A stretch of 15,367 bases of DNA from JBEINZ01 sp040377825 (GTDB lineage: Bacteria; Pseudomonadota; Alphaproteobacteria; Rhizobiales; Ancalomicrobiaceae). The notes under the pieces were generated by a model. That model did not search any database. It was not told the DNA's origin and was given only the letters and a program-made list of their open reading frames with translations. The stretch covers positions 1 to 15,367 of the forward strand of contig JBEINZ010000045.1 in NCBI GenBank assembly GCA_040377825.1, given 5' to 3'. The number at the start of each line of letters is the position of its first letter. Position 1 is the first letter of the stretch. Positions 1-6,913 of this stretch are shown here, piece by piece. Both the position numbers and the translations under genes were made by a program.

Positions 1-283
1 CCGCTACACGTTTCGCCCGTCAGGCAAGATTTTGATTGACGAGCGCGGTGCTAAGGTGCGCCTGACGGAAAAAGAAACTGCGATTTTGAAGTATCTGTAT
101 CGCGCGGGTGAGAAGCCCGTTTCGCGCGATGTCCTGCTTCACGAGGTGTGGGGCTATAATTCCGGCGTGACGACGCACACCCTTGAGACCCATATCTATC
201 GCCTGCGCCAGAAGGTAGAGCGGGATCCTTCAAATGCCGAACTCCTTTTGACTGAGTCCGGGGGCTATAAGTTGGTGCCCTGA
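1..283 (+). CDS. Response regulator, OmpR/PhoB-type DNA-binding domain (5' partial)
   Basis: The frame is open from base 2 to the TGA at 281-283 and gives about 93 residues, so the gene starts outside the window. What remains is a complete winged-helix effector domain of the OmpR/PhoB family. It has a short beta-strand lead-in, the LTEKETAILKYLYRAG first helix, the VSRDVLLHEVWGY segment, the recognition helix TTHTLETHIYRLRQKVE, and the C-terminal wing ending GGYKLVP. In this family the domain binds DNA direct repeats after phosphorylation of an N-terminal receiver domain, which is not visible here. The downstream gene on the same strand encodes a cNMP-binding protein 189 bases away. A TTG at base 32 is an internal codon, not the start. 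The family is certain; the regulon is unknown. Confidence 0.9.
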   Translation, partial: RYTFRPSGKILIDERGAKVRLTEKETAILKYLYRAGEKPVSRDVLLHEVWGYNSGVTTHTLETHIYRLRQKVERDPSNAELLLTESGGYKLVP

Positions 284-374
284 GGGACGGGGCTTGATCG
301 CCAAATCATTGTTGACGATCATGCGAAGCCTGTGGAAATCGGCATCGACTCCGACAGAAAGATCAATCCGATTC

Positions 375-435
375 GGGATCGCGCGATGATCCCTGCATAA
401 ACTGCCGAAGGCTCCGCCAAAGGTAAGGCCGGAGC
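375..435. other. Two stem-loops in the gap between response regulator and cNMP gene
   Basis: GGGATC (375-380) pairs with GATCCC (388-393) around a 7-base loop. GCTCCGCC (411-418) pairs with GG plus CGGAGC (427-435) with one bulged C. Neither has a T-run after it, so neither is a classical intrinsic terminator. They may end the response-regulator message or structure the leader of the next gene. Confidence 0.35.
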
Positions 436-472
436 GAATCATCGTTGATGCAAACCTGCGATCGGCTGACAT

Positions 473-943
473 ATGACGCTCGAGCGCGATATCGAAATTC
501 TGAAGATGGTCCCGTTCTTCGCGGACCTGCCGGCGGAGCCGTTGAAATTGCTCGCCTTCAGCGCCGAGGGTCGTGAATATGCCGACCAAACAAAGGTTTT
601 CCAGGAGGGTGAGCCGGCCGATGGCGGTATTGTCGTCATGTCGGGCCGCGTCGACTTGGTGCGTGATAGCCTCGGCCGCGACCGACCCGTCGCCAGCCTC
701 GGGCCGGGCGGCATGATTGGCGAGTTGGCGTTGCTTGTGGAGACAGCGCGCCCAGCCTCCGCCATCGCCGTCGGACGCTCGACGAAGCTCTATACGATCC
801 GCCGCGCCATGTTTCGCCGGATCCTTGAAGAGTATCCGGACATTACGCTCGACATGCAGTCGAAGATCGCCGGCCGCATCGCCGCGCTAGACCCCGCACT
901 CGGCTCGATCGCACGTCAGATGGGCGCGATCGACGGCGAGTGA
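473..943 (+). CDS. Stand-alone cyclic-nucleotide-binding domain protein (Crp/Fnr-type, no HTH)
   Basis: 156 residues that consist almost entirely of one cNMP-binding jelly-roll. There is an N-terminal helix with VPFFADLPAEPLKLLA (13-28), the strand-turn FQEGEPADGGIVVMSGRVDLV, and a phosphate-binding cassette GGMIGELALLVETARPASA (79-97). G83, E84 and R93 stand where CAP-family proteins contact the cyclic nucleotide. After the C helix the protein stops, without the winged-helix DNA-binding domain of Crp/Fnr regulators. It is therefore probably a sensor or adaptor acting through protein contacts; its ligand (cAMP, cGMP or none) cannot be read from sequence. The ATG lacks a strong Shine-Dalgarno. 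It lies after a response regulator and converges with htpG. The domain is certain, the role is not. Confidence 0.85.
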   Translation: MTLERDIEILKMVPFFADLPAEPLKLLAFSAEGREYADQTKVFQEGEPADGGIVVMSGRVDLVRDSLGRDRPVASLGPGGMIGELALLVETARPASAIAVGRSTKLYTIRRAMFRRILEEYPDITLDMQSKIAGRIAALDPALGSIARQMGAIDGE

Positions 944-988
944 AGCCACACGAAGAGCGACCGCGCGGCCAAACGATTTCAGACGCGG

Positions 989-2899
989 TTACACAAACAA
1001 GCGTTCCATCACCCGGGATAGGCGGCGCGCAAAGTCGGCGGTATCTTCAGGCACTTCGCCATCCATCACGCGCGCCTGCGCGAGCACAAGATGGGCCGCA
1101 TCGTCCAAAATCCCATCGTCGGAAAGCGCAGCGGCGCCACCGTTGGCGAGGCCACGGCTCATGCCCTTCAAAAGGGTGTGGCCCGGATTGATTTCGAGCA
1201 CCGGCTTTTGCAGAGGCGAGCCGCCTTCGTGCCGCGACACGATCTTCTCATAAGCCCTGTCCGGTCCAACGTCGGGGGCTACCAGACAGGCAGCGCTTTC
1301 CGCCAATCGCTTCGAGGCGCGCACGTCGGACACGCGGTCGCCGAGCCGTTGCTTCAAATAGGCGATAAGCCCGGCGGAAGGGTCGCCATCGGTCGGCGCC
1401 GCCGGCTCATCGGTTTTGGTAACGGGTGGAATGGCGTCGAGATCCGCCGCGCCCTGCGTCACCGACTGGAATGGTTTGCCGTTAAAGCCAAGCGCGGTGC
1501 GCACCCAGAAGGCATCGACCGGATCGGTCAAAAGCAACACCTCGATATCGCGGGCACGGAATCCCTCAAGGTGGGGACTTGCGGCCGCGCGCTGAGGCGT
1601 ATCGGCGAGGACATAGAAGATGCGTGTCTGATTTTCCTTCAGGTCCTTGACGATCTCGGCAAGACCGCGCCAACGATCGGCGGATTGTGTCGTTTTGAAG
1701 CGCACGATCTTGAAGAGGTCGTCTCGCCGCTCGAAGTCCTCATAAAGGCCTTCCTTTATGACCGGCCCAAAAGCCTCCCAGATCTTCTCGAATGTCTCAG
1801 GCTCGTTTTCGGCGAGCTTTGCGAGCTCGCTCAAGGTGCGACTGGTGACGGCTTTGCGGATCGAATCCAGCATTGGATTGGTCTGCAGCATCTCACGCGA
1901 GAGATTGAGCGGCAGATCCTCCGAATCGATGACGCCGCGGACGAAGCGGGCCCATGCGGGCAGTATGTCGACGTCGTCGCTGATGAAAATGCGCCGGACA
2001 TAGAGCTTAATCCGACCCTTTCTTGAGGGATCGAAAAGATCAAACGGCTTCATCGATGGCACAAACAGCAGGACCGAGTATTCGAGCCTGCCTTCCGCCT
2101 TGTAATGGACGGTCAAGGCGGGTTCGTCCCACTGACCGGAGACGGTCCCGTAAAAGTCCTTATACTCGTCCTTCGTGACCGACGACTTCGGTTTGACCCA
2201 GAGCGCCGAGCCATCTGTCAGCGCGCGAGCCTCTGCTTCGCTCGAGTCGGCAAGCCGGATCGGTACCGGCACATGCGCGGAGTACTCCTCGACGATCCGC
2301 TCGATCGTCGTCGTTTCGGCATAGGTTTCGCTCTCGGGGCTAAGCTTGAGCAAAACGCGCGTGCCGTGCGTGGGAACAGAGTCCAAGGTTGCTTGCGCGA
2401 CGCTGAACGTGCCCTTGCCGTCGGATGTCCAAGCCCAGGCCTCGTCCGAGCCGGCCTTACGGCTGACGACCTCGACTTCGGACGCGACCATGAAGGCGGA
2501 ATAAAAACCGACGCCGAACTGGCCGATCAGCCGCGCGCGGTCCGGCGCATCGCTTGCCTCGTCGAGAAAAGCGCGGGTGCCGGAGCGGGCGATCGTGCCG
2601 AGATTGTCGACCAGCTCCTGCCGGCCCATGCCGATCCCGTTATCGATCACGCAAAGCGTTCGCGCGGCCTTATCGGCGATTATCGTGATGCCGAGCGGGG
2701 CATCGCTCGATAGAAGCCCCGGATCGGCCAAGGCCATCCAGCGCAGCTTCTCGCAGGCATCCGCCGCATTGGAGATAAGTTCACGGAGGAAAATGTCTCG
2801 GTTTGAGTAAACCGAGTGCACCATCATGTGGAGCAGTCGACTAACCTCGGCTTGGAAAGCATGGGTATCGGCTGGCTTCTCGATGGCATCGGACGTCAT
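989..2899 (-). CDS. htpG: Molecular chaperone HtpG (Hsp90)
   Basis: 636 residues, the normal length for bacterial Hsp90, a cytosolic ATP-dependent homodimeric chaperone that remodels client proteins. The GHKL ATPase motifs are intact: ELISNAADACEKLRW (40-54, with E40 the general base and N44 at the Mg site), VIDNGIGM (84-91), GTIARSGT, and the lid glycines IGQFGVGFYSAF (125-136). The middle domain carries the expected RGVIDSEDLPLNLSRE stretch and the C-terminal dimerisation domain is present, without the eukaryotic MEEVD tail. The frame stays open 56 codons further upstream to 3067, but that part has no family similarity. The ATG at 2899 gives the canonical MTSDAIEKPADTHAFQAEV start. A heat-shock-type promoter lies just upstream. 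Confidence 0.97.
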   Translation of the reverse strand: MTSDAIEKPADTHAFQAEVSRLLHMMVHSVYSNRDIFLRELISNAADACEKLRWMALADPGLLSSDAPLGITIIADKAARTLCVIDNGIGMGRQELVDNLGTIARSGTRAFLDEASDAPDRARLIGQFGVGFYSAFMVASEVEVVSRKAGSDEAWAWTSDGKGTFSVAQATLDSVPTHGTRVLLKLSPESETYAETTTIERIVEEYSAHVPVPIRLADSSEAEARALTDGSALWVKPKSSVTKDEYKDFYGTVSGQWDEPALTVHYKAEGRLEYSVLLFVPSMKPFDLFDPSRKGRIKLYVRRIFISDDVDILPAWARFVRGVIDSEDLPLNLSREMLQTNPMLDSIRKAVTSRTLSELAKLAENEPETFEKIWEAFGPVIKEGLYEDFERRDDLFKIVRFKTTQSADRWRGLAEIVKDLKENQTRIFYVLADTPQRAAASPHLEGFRARDIEVLLLTDPVDAFWVRTALGFNGKPFQSVTQGAADLDAIPPVTKTDEPAAPTDGDPSAGLIAYLKQRLGDRVSDVRASKRLAESAACLVAPDVGPDRAYEKIVSRHEGGSPLQKPVLEINPGHTLLKGMSRGLANGGAAALSDDGILDDAAHLVLAQARVMDGEVPEDTADFARRLSRVMERLFV

Positions 2900-2952
2900 G
2901 TCAAAATCCCGTTGGATGTGGGCGAAGGGGAGCGCCGCAAATCGGCGCGGCG

Positions 2953-2984
2953 ATGATATCGGATAAGGGCATGAGCTATTCAAG
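2953..2984 (-). promoter_or_regulatory. Candidate RpoH (sigma-32) heat-shock promoter of htpG
   Basis: On the minus strand CTTGAA begins at 2984. Eighteen bases after CTTG comes CCGATATCAT (2962-2953). The alphaproteobacterial heat-shock consensus, as I know it, is CTTG, 17-18 bases, then CYTATNTNNG; this site departs at the third base and the final G of the -10 element. Transcription would start about 45-50 bases before the htpG ATG. It is a pattern match only. Confidence 0.45.
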
Positions 2985-3114
2985 CATGCCGCCGAGGTCA
3001 AATACGTTACCGCCTTGAAAAAAACTGCGATGTTAGTGCTTGCACGGAATACATTTTTACTAATCATTAACCATAATTAAGCAATCGTGAGTCGCACCAA
3101 ATGGGGCGCGCGCC

Positions 3115-3288
3115 ATGGATGCAGAGACATATGGAATCCGTCCAAAGCTCGAGACTTATGACGACGTATGTTACGTCATTGAAGGCCTGCGCTTGAAAAA
3201 AACGTCCCGAAGCGAGCTTACGCGTGTATTGGTCTCGCAATTTACTGTCGATCTTGACGTCTTGGCGGACGCATTAGGCTCACACTAG
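3115..3288 (+). CDS. Small hypothetical protein, 57 aa
   Basis: An ATG at 3115 opens a 57-codon frame ending at TAG 3286-3288. The product begins MDAETYGIRPKLETYDDV and continues with CYVIEGLRLKKTSRSELTR, then LVSQFTVDLDVLADALG. It is predicted to be soluble, with two or three amphipathic helices and no signal peptide or membrane segment. I do not recognise it. Points in favour are a balanced protein-like composition, a GGGG 8 bases before the ATG, an AT-rich promoter-like stretch upstream (3050-3080), and a hairpin just after the stop. Against it, about half of the third codon positions (30 of 57) are G or C, low for this genome. It is divergent from htpG and convergent with sdhB. An overlapping ATG at 3101 in another frame stops after 31 codons. 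Confidence 0.5.
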   Translation: MDAETYGIRPKLETYDDVCYVIEGLRLKKTSRSELTRVLVSQFTVDLDVLADALGSH

Positions 3289-3307
3289 ATCCGGACACAT
3301 CCGCAGC

Positions 3308-3338
3308 GAACGACGGCAGTTTCTTAAACCCGTCGTTC
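3308..3338. terminator. Hairpin between convergent small ORF and sdhB (possible bidirectional terminator)
   Basis: GAACGACGG (3308-3316) pairs perfectly with CCGTCGTTC (3330-3338). Inside, GTTT (3319-3322) can pair with AAAC (3326-3329) around CTT, leaving a two-base bulge. The structure spans the last codons and stop (3324-3326) of sdhB and lies 20 bases after the stop of the small + strand ORF. No strong T-run follows on either strand, apart from CTTTTTG some 10 bases beyond on the + strand. It may terminate or protect both messages. Confidence 0.5.
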
Positions 3339-4103
3339 AACCATCATCTTTTTGATTTCGGAAATGGCCTTCGCCGGATTGAGGCCCTTGGGGCAGGTGT
3401 TCGCACAGTTCATGATCGTGTGACAGCGATAAAGCCGGAACGGATCCTCGAGATTGTCGAGCCGTTCGCCCGTCGCCTCGTCACGGCTGTCGATCAGCCA
3501 ACGATAGGCCTGCAGGAGGACGGCCGGACCGAGGTAGCGGTCGCCGTTCCACCAGTAGCTCGGGCACGATGCCGAGCAGCAGGCACACAGGATGCACTCA
3601 TAGAGCCCGTCAAGATGCTCGCGGTCCTCGCGCGACTGCTTCCATTCGGTCTGCGGCGTCGGCGTCACCGTATGCAGCCACGGCTCGATGGAGCGATGCT
3701 GGGCGTAGAAATTGGTGAGATCCGGTACGAGATCCTTCAGAACGGGCATGTGCGGCAGCGGATAGATCTTCACCGGCCCCTTCACCTCGTCCATGCCCTT
3801 GGTGCAGGCGAGCGTGTTCAGCCCGTCGATATTCATCGAACAGGAACCGCAGATCCCTTCCCGGCAAGACCGCCGGAAGGTCAGCGTCGGGTCGATCTTG
3901 TTCTTGATATAGAGAAGCCCGTCGAGAACCATCGGCCCGCAATCTTCGAGATCGACGAAATAGGTGTCGATGCGCGGATTACCGCCGGCCTCGGGATCCC
4001 ACCGGTAGACCCGATACTCCTTCAGCCGCGTCGCCGCCGCCGGCTTCGGCCAGGTCTTGCCGGGCTGCATCTGGCTATTCTTGGGGAGAGTGAGTTGAAC
4101 CAT
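3324..4103 (-). CDS. sdhB: Succinate dehydrogenase iron-sulfur subunit SdhB
   Basis: 259 residues, normal for alphaproteobacterial SdhB. It is the electron-transfer subunit of complex II, passing electrons from the FAD of SdhA to quinone in the SdhCD anchor at the inner membrane. The plant-type ferredoxin domain has the [2Fe-2S] ligands C80, C85, C88 (CREGICGSC) and C100. The C-terminal domain has CILCACCSASC (170-180) and CHTIMNCANTCPKGLNP (227-243). C170, C173, C176 and C237 bind [4Fe-4S]; C180, C227 and C233 bind [3Fe-4S]. AAGGA lies 7 bases before the ATG. Normally sdhB follows sdhA closely; here 576 bases and a vapD gene separate them, although the strand and order are kept. Confidence 0.97.
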   Translation of the reverse strand: MVQLTLPKNSQMQPGKTWPKPAAATRLKEYRVYRWDPEAGGNPRIDTYFVDLEDCGPMVLDGLLYIKNKIDPTLTFRRSCREGICGSCSMNIDGLNTLACTKGMDEVKGPVKIYPLPHMPVLKDLVPDLTNFYAQHRSIEPWLHTVTPTPQTEWKQSREDREHLDGLYECILCACCSASCPSYWWNGDRYLGPAVLLQAYRWLIDSRDEATGERLDNLEDPFRLYRCHTIMNCANTCPKGLNPAKAISEIKKMMVERRV

Positions 4104-4235
4104 GGTGCCGTCCTTCGCCTTATTTCTTCAGCCGGTTCGCTCGCCGATCCTCAGCTTCAAAATCGAACCAAAAACAATTACCCTTGCCATCGACCGACCC
4201 CAGCGCGGCCGCCAAGGTCGGCGAAACGTCTCGGT
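4104..4235. other. Gap between vapD and sdhB
   Basis: 132 bases hold the sdhB Shine-Dalgarno and, on the minus strand, a 20-codon ORF (4190 to 4128, beginning MARVIVFGSILKLRIG). I do not recognise it. It could be chance or a leader peptide. No clear promoter for sdhB alone was found here. Confidence 0.3.
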
Positions 4236-4547
4236 TCAACGCGCCTTCATCGATAAGGCGAGTTCAACCGCAGGCATCAAGTCGTTGTTGTCCTCGATCC
4301 GCCGCATGCGGATATCTTTCAAGGACGCCGCAAACCAGGGGAACGTCATCGTCAATTTCTGCACGGCGATTTGGCAGCTCACGACATCGATCTCGTTGTT
4401 GCCAAAGTAAACGCTGCCCTGCTGTCGGTCGAAGCCTTCATCGCGTAGAAAGCGAGCGATGTCGGCATACGCATTCTGCCATGACGTATTCGGATAGCTC
4501 TGTTCGAGCACCTTAGTATCCAGATCGAACGTAATGGCATAGGTCAC
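4236..4547 (-). CDS. vapD: VapD-family protein (Cas2-like endoribonuclease / toxin fold) inside the sdh operon
   Basis: 103 residues from a GTG at 4547. The product matches what I know of the virulence-associated protein D family along its whole length: TYAITFDLD at the N terminus, SWQNAYADIARFL (22-34), GFDRQQGSVYFGN (38-50), AVQKLTMTFPWFAASLKDIRM (61-81) and the closing IEDNNDLMPAVE (84-95). Characterised VapD proteins have a Cas2-like ferredoxin fold. The Helicobacter member is a purine-specific endoribonuclease, and some members act as toxins with a VapX partner. D8 is the conserved acidic residue of the first strand. It sits between sdhA and sdhB on the same strand. Four 60-base lines (4321-4560) count 54% G+C, against 60-77% in sampled lines of sdhB and sdhA. 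No antitoxin gene was recognised. The start is uncertain: an in-frame ATG at 4652 with an excellent GGAGG would add 35 Arg/Ser-rich residues. Confidence 0.88.
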   Translation of the reverse strand: MTYAITFDLDTKVLEQSYPNTSWQNAYADIARFLRDEGFDRQQGSVYFGNNEIDVVSCQIAVQKLTMTFPWFAASLKDIRMRRIEDNNDLMPAVELALSMKAR

Positions 4548-4590
4548 GGGCGGGCGAACTTTCGTATTGTGGCCAATTCGGACATTCGAC

Positions 4591-4614
4591 CTCGACCGAC
4601 TGGGACCGGTCGAG
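4591..4614. other. Inverted repeat upstream of the vapD domain
   Basis: CTCGACCG (4591-4598) and CGGTCGAG (4607-4614) form a perfect 8-bp stem with an 8-base loop, between the sdhA stop and the GTG where the VapD domain begins. No T-run follows. It could be a processing or attenuating hairpin in the sdh message, or an operator for vapD. Confidence 0.4.
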
Positions 4615-4651
4615 AGGGATTCCGGAAGGAGCCGCCTAGACGAAATCGTCA

Positions 4652-4665
4652 TTGATGCGCCTCCC
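4652..4665 (-). promoter_or_regulatory. Strong Shine-Dalgarno and alternative ATG for vapD
   Basis: On the minus strand a tandem GGGAGGC GGGAGGC lies just after the sdhA stop. Its second copy places GGAGG 7 bases before the ATG at 4652, which is in frame with vapD. This is a much better initiation signal than anything before the GTG at 4547, although family similarity begins only at that GTG. Confidence 0.5.
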
Positions 4666-4679
4666 GCCTCCCGAACACC

Positions 4680-6515
4680 TCAGTAAACCCGCGCCTTCGG
4701 CTCGATATACGCGATGTCGTTCGACATCGTGTAGGTATGGACGGGACGGTCGTCGAGCGTGACGGCGCGGCGCGAATCGTCGGCCCAGGCGAGCGTGTGT
4801 TTCATCCAATCGCGGTCGTCGCGGTCCGGATAGTCCTCGCGGGCATGGGCGCCGCGGCTTTCGGTGCGGCTCGCGGCGGAATCCATGGTGACGACCGCTT
4901 GGGCGATCAGGTTGTCGAATTCGAGCGTCTCCAGGAGGTCCGTGTTCCACACGAGCGAGCGGTCGGTGACCTTCACGTCGTCGATGCCGTTCCAGATGCC
5001 GTGGATCAGCTTCTGGCCTTCCTGAAGGATCTCGCCCGAGCGGAACACCGCGCAGTTGGTCTGCATGGCGCGCTGCATCTTCTGCCGGAGTTCCGACGTC
5101 GGCGTGCCGCCGGACGCGTGGCGGAACTTGTCGAGCCGGGAAAGCGCGAGATCGCCGCCGTCCTGGGGCAGTTCCGGCTGGCGCGCGCCAGCCTCCACGG
5201 TTTCCGCGCAGCGCAGGCCGGCGGCGCGGCCGAACACGACCAGGTCGATCAGCGAATTGGAGCCGAGACGGTTCGCGCCATGGACGGAAACGCATGCCGC
5301 CTCGCCGATCGCCATCAGGCCGGGAACGACGCAATCTGGATCGCCATGCTTCTTGGTCAGCACTTCACCGTGATAGTTGGTCGGGATGCCGCCCATGTTG
5401 TAGTGGACCGTCGGCAGGACCGGGATCGGCTCCTTGGTGAGGTCGACGCCGGCGAAGACCTTGGCCGATTCCGTTATGCCCGGGAGCCGCTCGGCCAGGA
5501 TCGCCGGATCCAGATGGCTCAGATGCAGGTGGATGTGGTCCTTGTTCTTGCCGACACCGCGGCCCTCGCGGATTTCGATGGTCATCGCGCGGGAGACGAC
5601 GTCGCGGGAGGCGAGGTCCTTGGCGGAGGGCGCGTAGCGCTCCATGAAGCGCTCGCCTTCCGAATTGGTGAGATAGCCGCCCTCGCCGCGCGCGCCCTCG
5701 GTGATGAGCACGCCGGCGCCGTAGATGCCGGTCGGGTGGAACTGCACGAACTCCATGTCCTGCAGCGGCAGGCCGGCGCGCAGCACCATGGCGTTGCCGT
5801 CGCCGGTGCAGGTATGGGCGGAGGTGCAGGAGAAGTAGGCCCGTCCGTAGCCGCCGGTCGCCAGGATTGTCTTGGCCGCGCGGAACCGGTGCAACGAGCC
5901 GTCTTCCATTGAGATCGCCACCACGCCGCGGCAGGCGCCGGCATCGTCCATGATCAGATCGATGGCGAAATACTCGATGAAGAACTCAGCCGAATGCCGG
6001 AGCGATTGGCCGTAGAGCGTGTGCAGGATGGCGTGGCCAGTGCGGTCGGCGGCGGCGCAGGTGCGCTGGGCGCGGCCCTTGCCGAAATGCGTGGTCATGC
6101 CGCCGAACGGACGCTGATAGATCTTGCCTTCCTCCGTGCGCGAGAACGGCACGCCCCAATGTTCCAGCTCGTAGACGGCTTCCGGCGCGTGGCGGCAAAG
6201 ATACTCGATGGAGTCCTGATCGCCGAGCCAATCGGACCCTTTGACGGTGTCGTACATATGCCAGCGCCAATCGTCCTCGCCCATGTTGCCGAGCGCGGCG
6301 GAGATACCGCCTTGGGCCGCGACGGTATGCGAGCGGGTCGGGAAGACCTTGGTGATGCAGGCGGTTTTCAATCCCGCCTCCGAGGCGCCGACCGCCGCGC
6401 GTAATCCGGCGCCGCCGGCACCGACCACCACGACGTCGAATGTATGGTCGACGAAGGAATAGGCCCGCCCGTTCAAGCCGGGGGCCGCGGATCCGTTGGT
6501 CGTTGCGTCAGCCAT
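4680..6515 (-). CDS. sdhA: Succinate dehydrogenase flavoprotein subunit SdhA
   Basis: 611 residues, full length. The catalytic subunit of complex II oxidises succinate to fumarate, linking the TCA cycle to the quinone pool. Visible motifs are the dinucleotide site VVVGAGGAGLRA (29-40), RSHTVAAQGG (61-70) in which H63 carries covalent FAD, HPTGIYGAG (260-268), the catalytic-arginine segment LASRDVVSRAM (301-311), HYNMGG (371-376), and GANRLGSNSLIDLVVFGR (413-430). The C terminus YIEPKARVY is the family's usual end, so the gene is not truncated by the vapD gene behind it. The ATG lies 6 bases after the sdhD stop, indicating one transcript with translational coupling. Confidence 0.98.
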   Translation of the reverse strand: MADATTNGSAAPGLNGRAYSFVDHTFDVVVVGAGGAGLRAAVGASEAGLKTACITKVFPTRSHTVAAQGGISAALGNMGEDDWRWHMYDTVKGSDWLGDQDSIEYLCRHAPEAVYELEHWGVPFSRTEEGKIYQRPFGGMTTHFGKGRAQRTCAAADRTGHAILHTLYGQSLRHSAEFFIEYFAIDLIMDDAGACRGVVAISMEDGSLHRFRAAKTILATGGYGRAYFSCTSAHTCTGDGNAMVLRAGLPLQDMEFVQFHPTGIYGAGVLITEGARGEGGYLTNSEGERFMERYAPSAKDLASRDVVSRAMTIEIREGRGVGKNKDHIHLHLSHLDPAILAERLPGITESAKVFAGVDLTKEPIPVLPTVHYNMGGIPTNYHGEVLTKKHGDPDCVVPGLMAIGEAACVSVHGANRLGSNSLIDLVVFGRAAGLRCAETVEAGARQPELPQDGGDLALSRLDKFRHASGGTPTSELRQKMQRAMQTNCAVFRSGEILQEGQKLIHGIWNGIDDVKVTDRSLVWNTDLLETLEFDNLIAQAVVTMDSAASRTESRGAHAREDYPDRDDRDWMKHTLAWADDSRRAVTLDDRPVHTYTMSNDIAYIEPKARVY

Positions 6516-6521
6516 GTCGTT

Positions 6522-6902
6522 TCAGATCCCGAATGAAAGCTTGACCACGGCCCAGATCGAGGCAAGGCCGACGAGGGCGCAGAAGAACGTATTGGCGATG
6601 ACGGCGGTGAGCCGCGTCAGTTCGCCATGAACATAATCCTCGATAATGACCTGCATTCCGATGCGCATATGCGCGGTCCCCGCGAGAATCATGGCGAGCA
6701 GCATGACGGCGATCACGGGCGAGCCGAGCGTCGCCACGACCTCCGCATGAGGTCGCCCGACCGTCGCGATCACCACGCCTACGAAAACCAGCGTCAGCGG
6801 GATCATCGCGAGGCCTGTGACGCGTTGTCGCCAGAAATGCTCGGTGCCCTCATGGGCGGAGCCGAGACCGCGAACCTTGCCCAGTGGCGTGCGCATGCTC
6901 AT
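6522..6902 (-). CDS. sdhD: Succinate dehydrogenase membrane anchor SdhD
   Basis: 126 residues from the ATG at 6902, 11 bases after the sdhC stop, with AGGAA upstream. It has three membrane helices, roughly 29-49, 61-86 and 96-121, as expected for the cytochrome b small subunit. The segment HMRIGMQVIIEDYVHGE (78-94) is the family signature: the histidine belongs to the haem b environment and D89-Y90 to the quinone site. With SdhC it holds SdhAB at the cytoplasmic membrane and reduces ubiquinone. The frame is open upstream to 6992, but that would overlap sdhC by about 75 bases and adds residues unlike the family, so the shorter start was chosen. Confidence 0.94.
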   Translation of the reverse strand: MSMRTPLGKVRGLGSAHEGTEHFWRQRVTGLAMIPLTLVFVGVVIATVGRPHAEVVATLGSPVIAVMLLAMILAGTAHMRIGMQVIIEDYVHGELTRLTAVIANTFFCALVGLASIWAVVKLSFGI

Positions 6903-6913
6903 GGACGCTGTTC

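Noticed and set aside
1091..2026. Long + strand ORF of 311 codons opposite htpG
   Set aside because: Antisense shadow of htpG caused by high G+C codon bias; Arg/Gly-rich translation without domains.
2900..3067. 56-codon N-terminal extension of HtpG
   Set aside because: The ATG at 2899 gives the standard HtpG N terminus; the extension covers the candidate heat-shock promoter and resembles nothing in the family.
4236..4547. Cas2 of a CRISPR system
   Set aside because: The fold is related, but the sequence follows VapD (TFDLD, NAYADI, QQGSVYFG, ENNDLMP-like end) and there is no repeat array, cas1 or other cas gene in the window.
4737..5912. 391-codon + strand ORF opposite sdhA
   Set aside because: Shadow of sdhA in a complementary frame; composition is typical of antisense translation.
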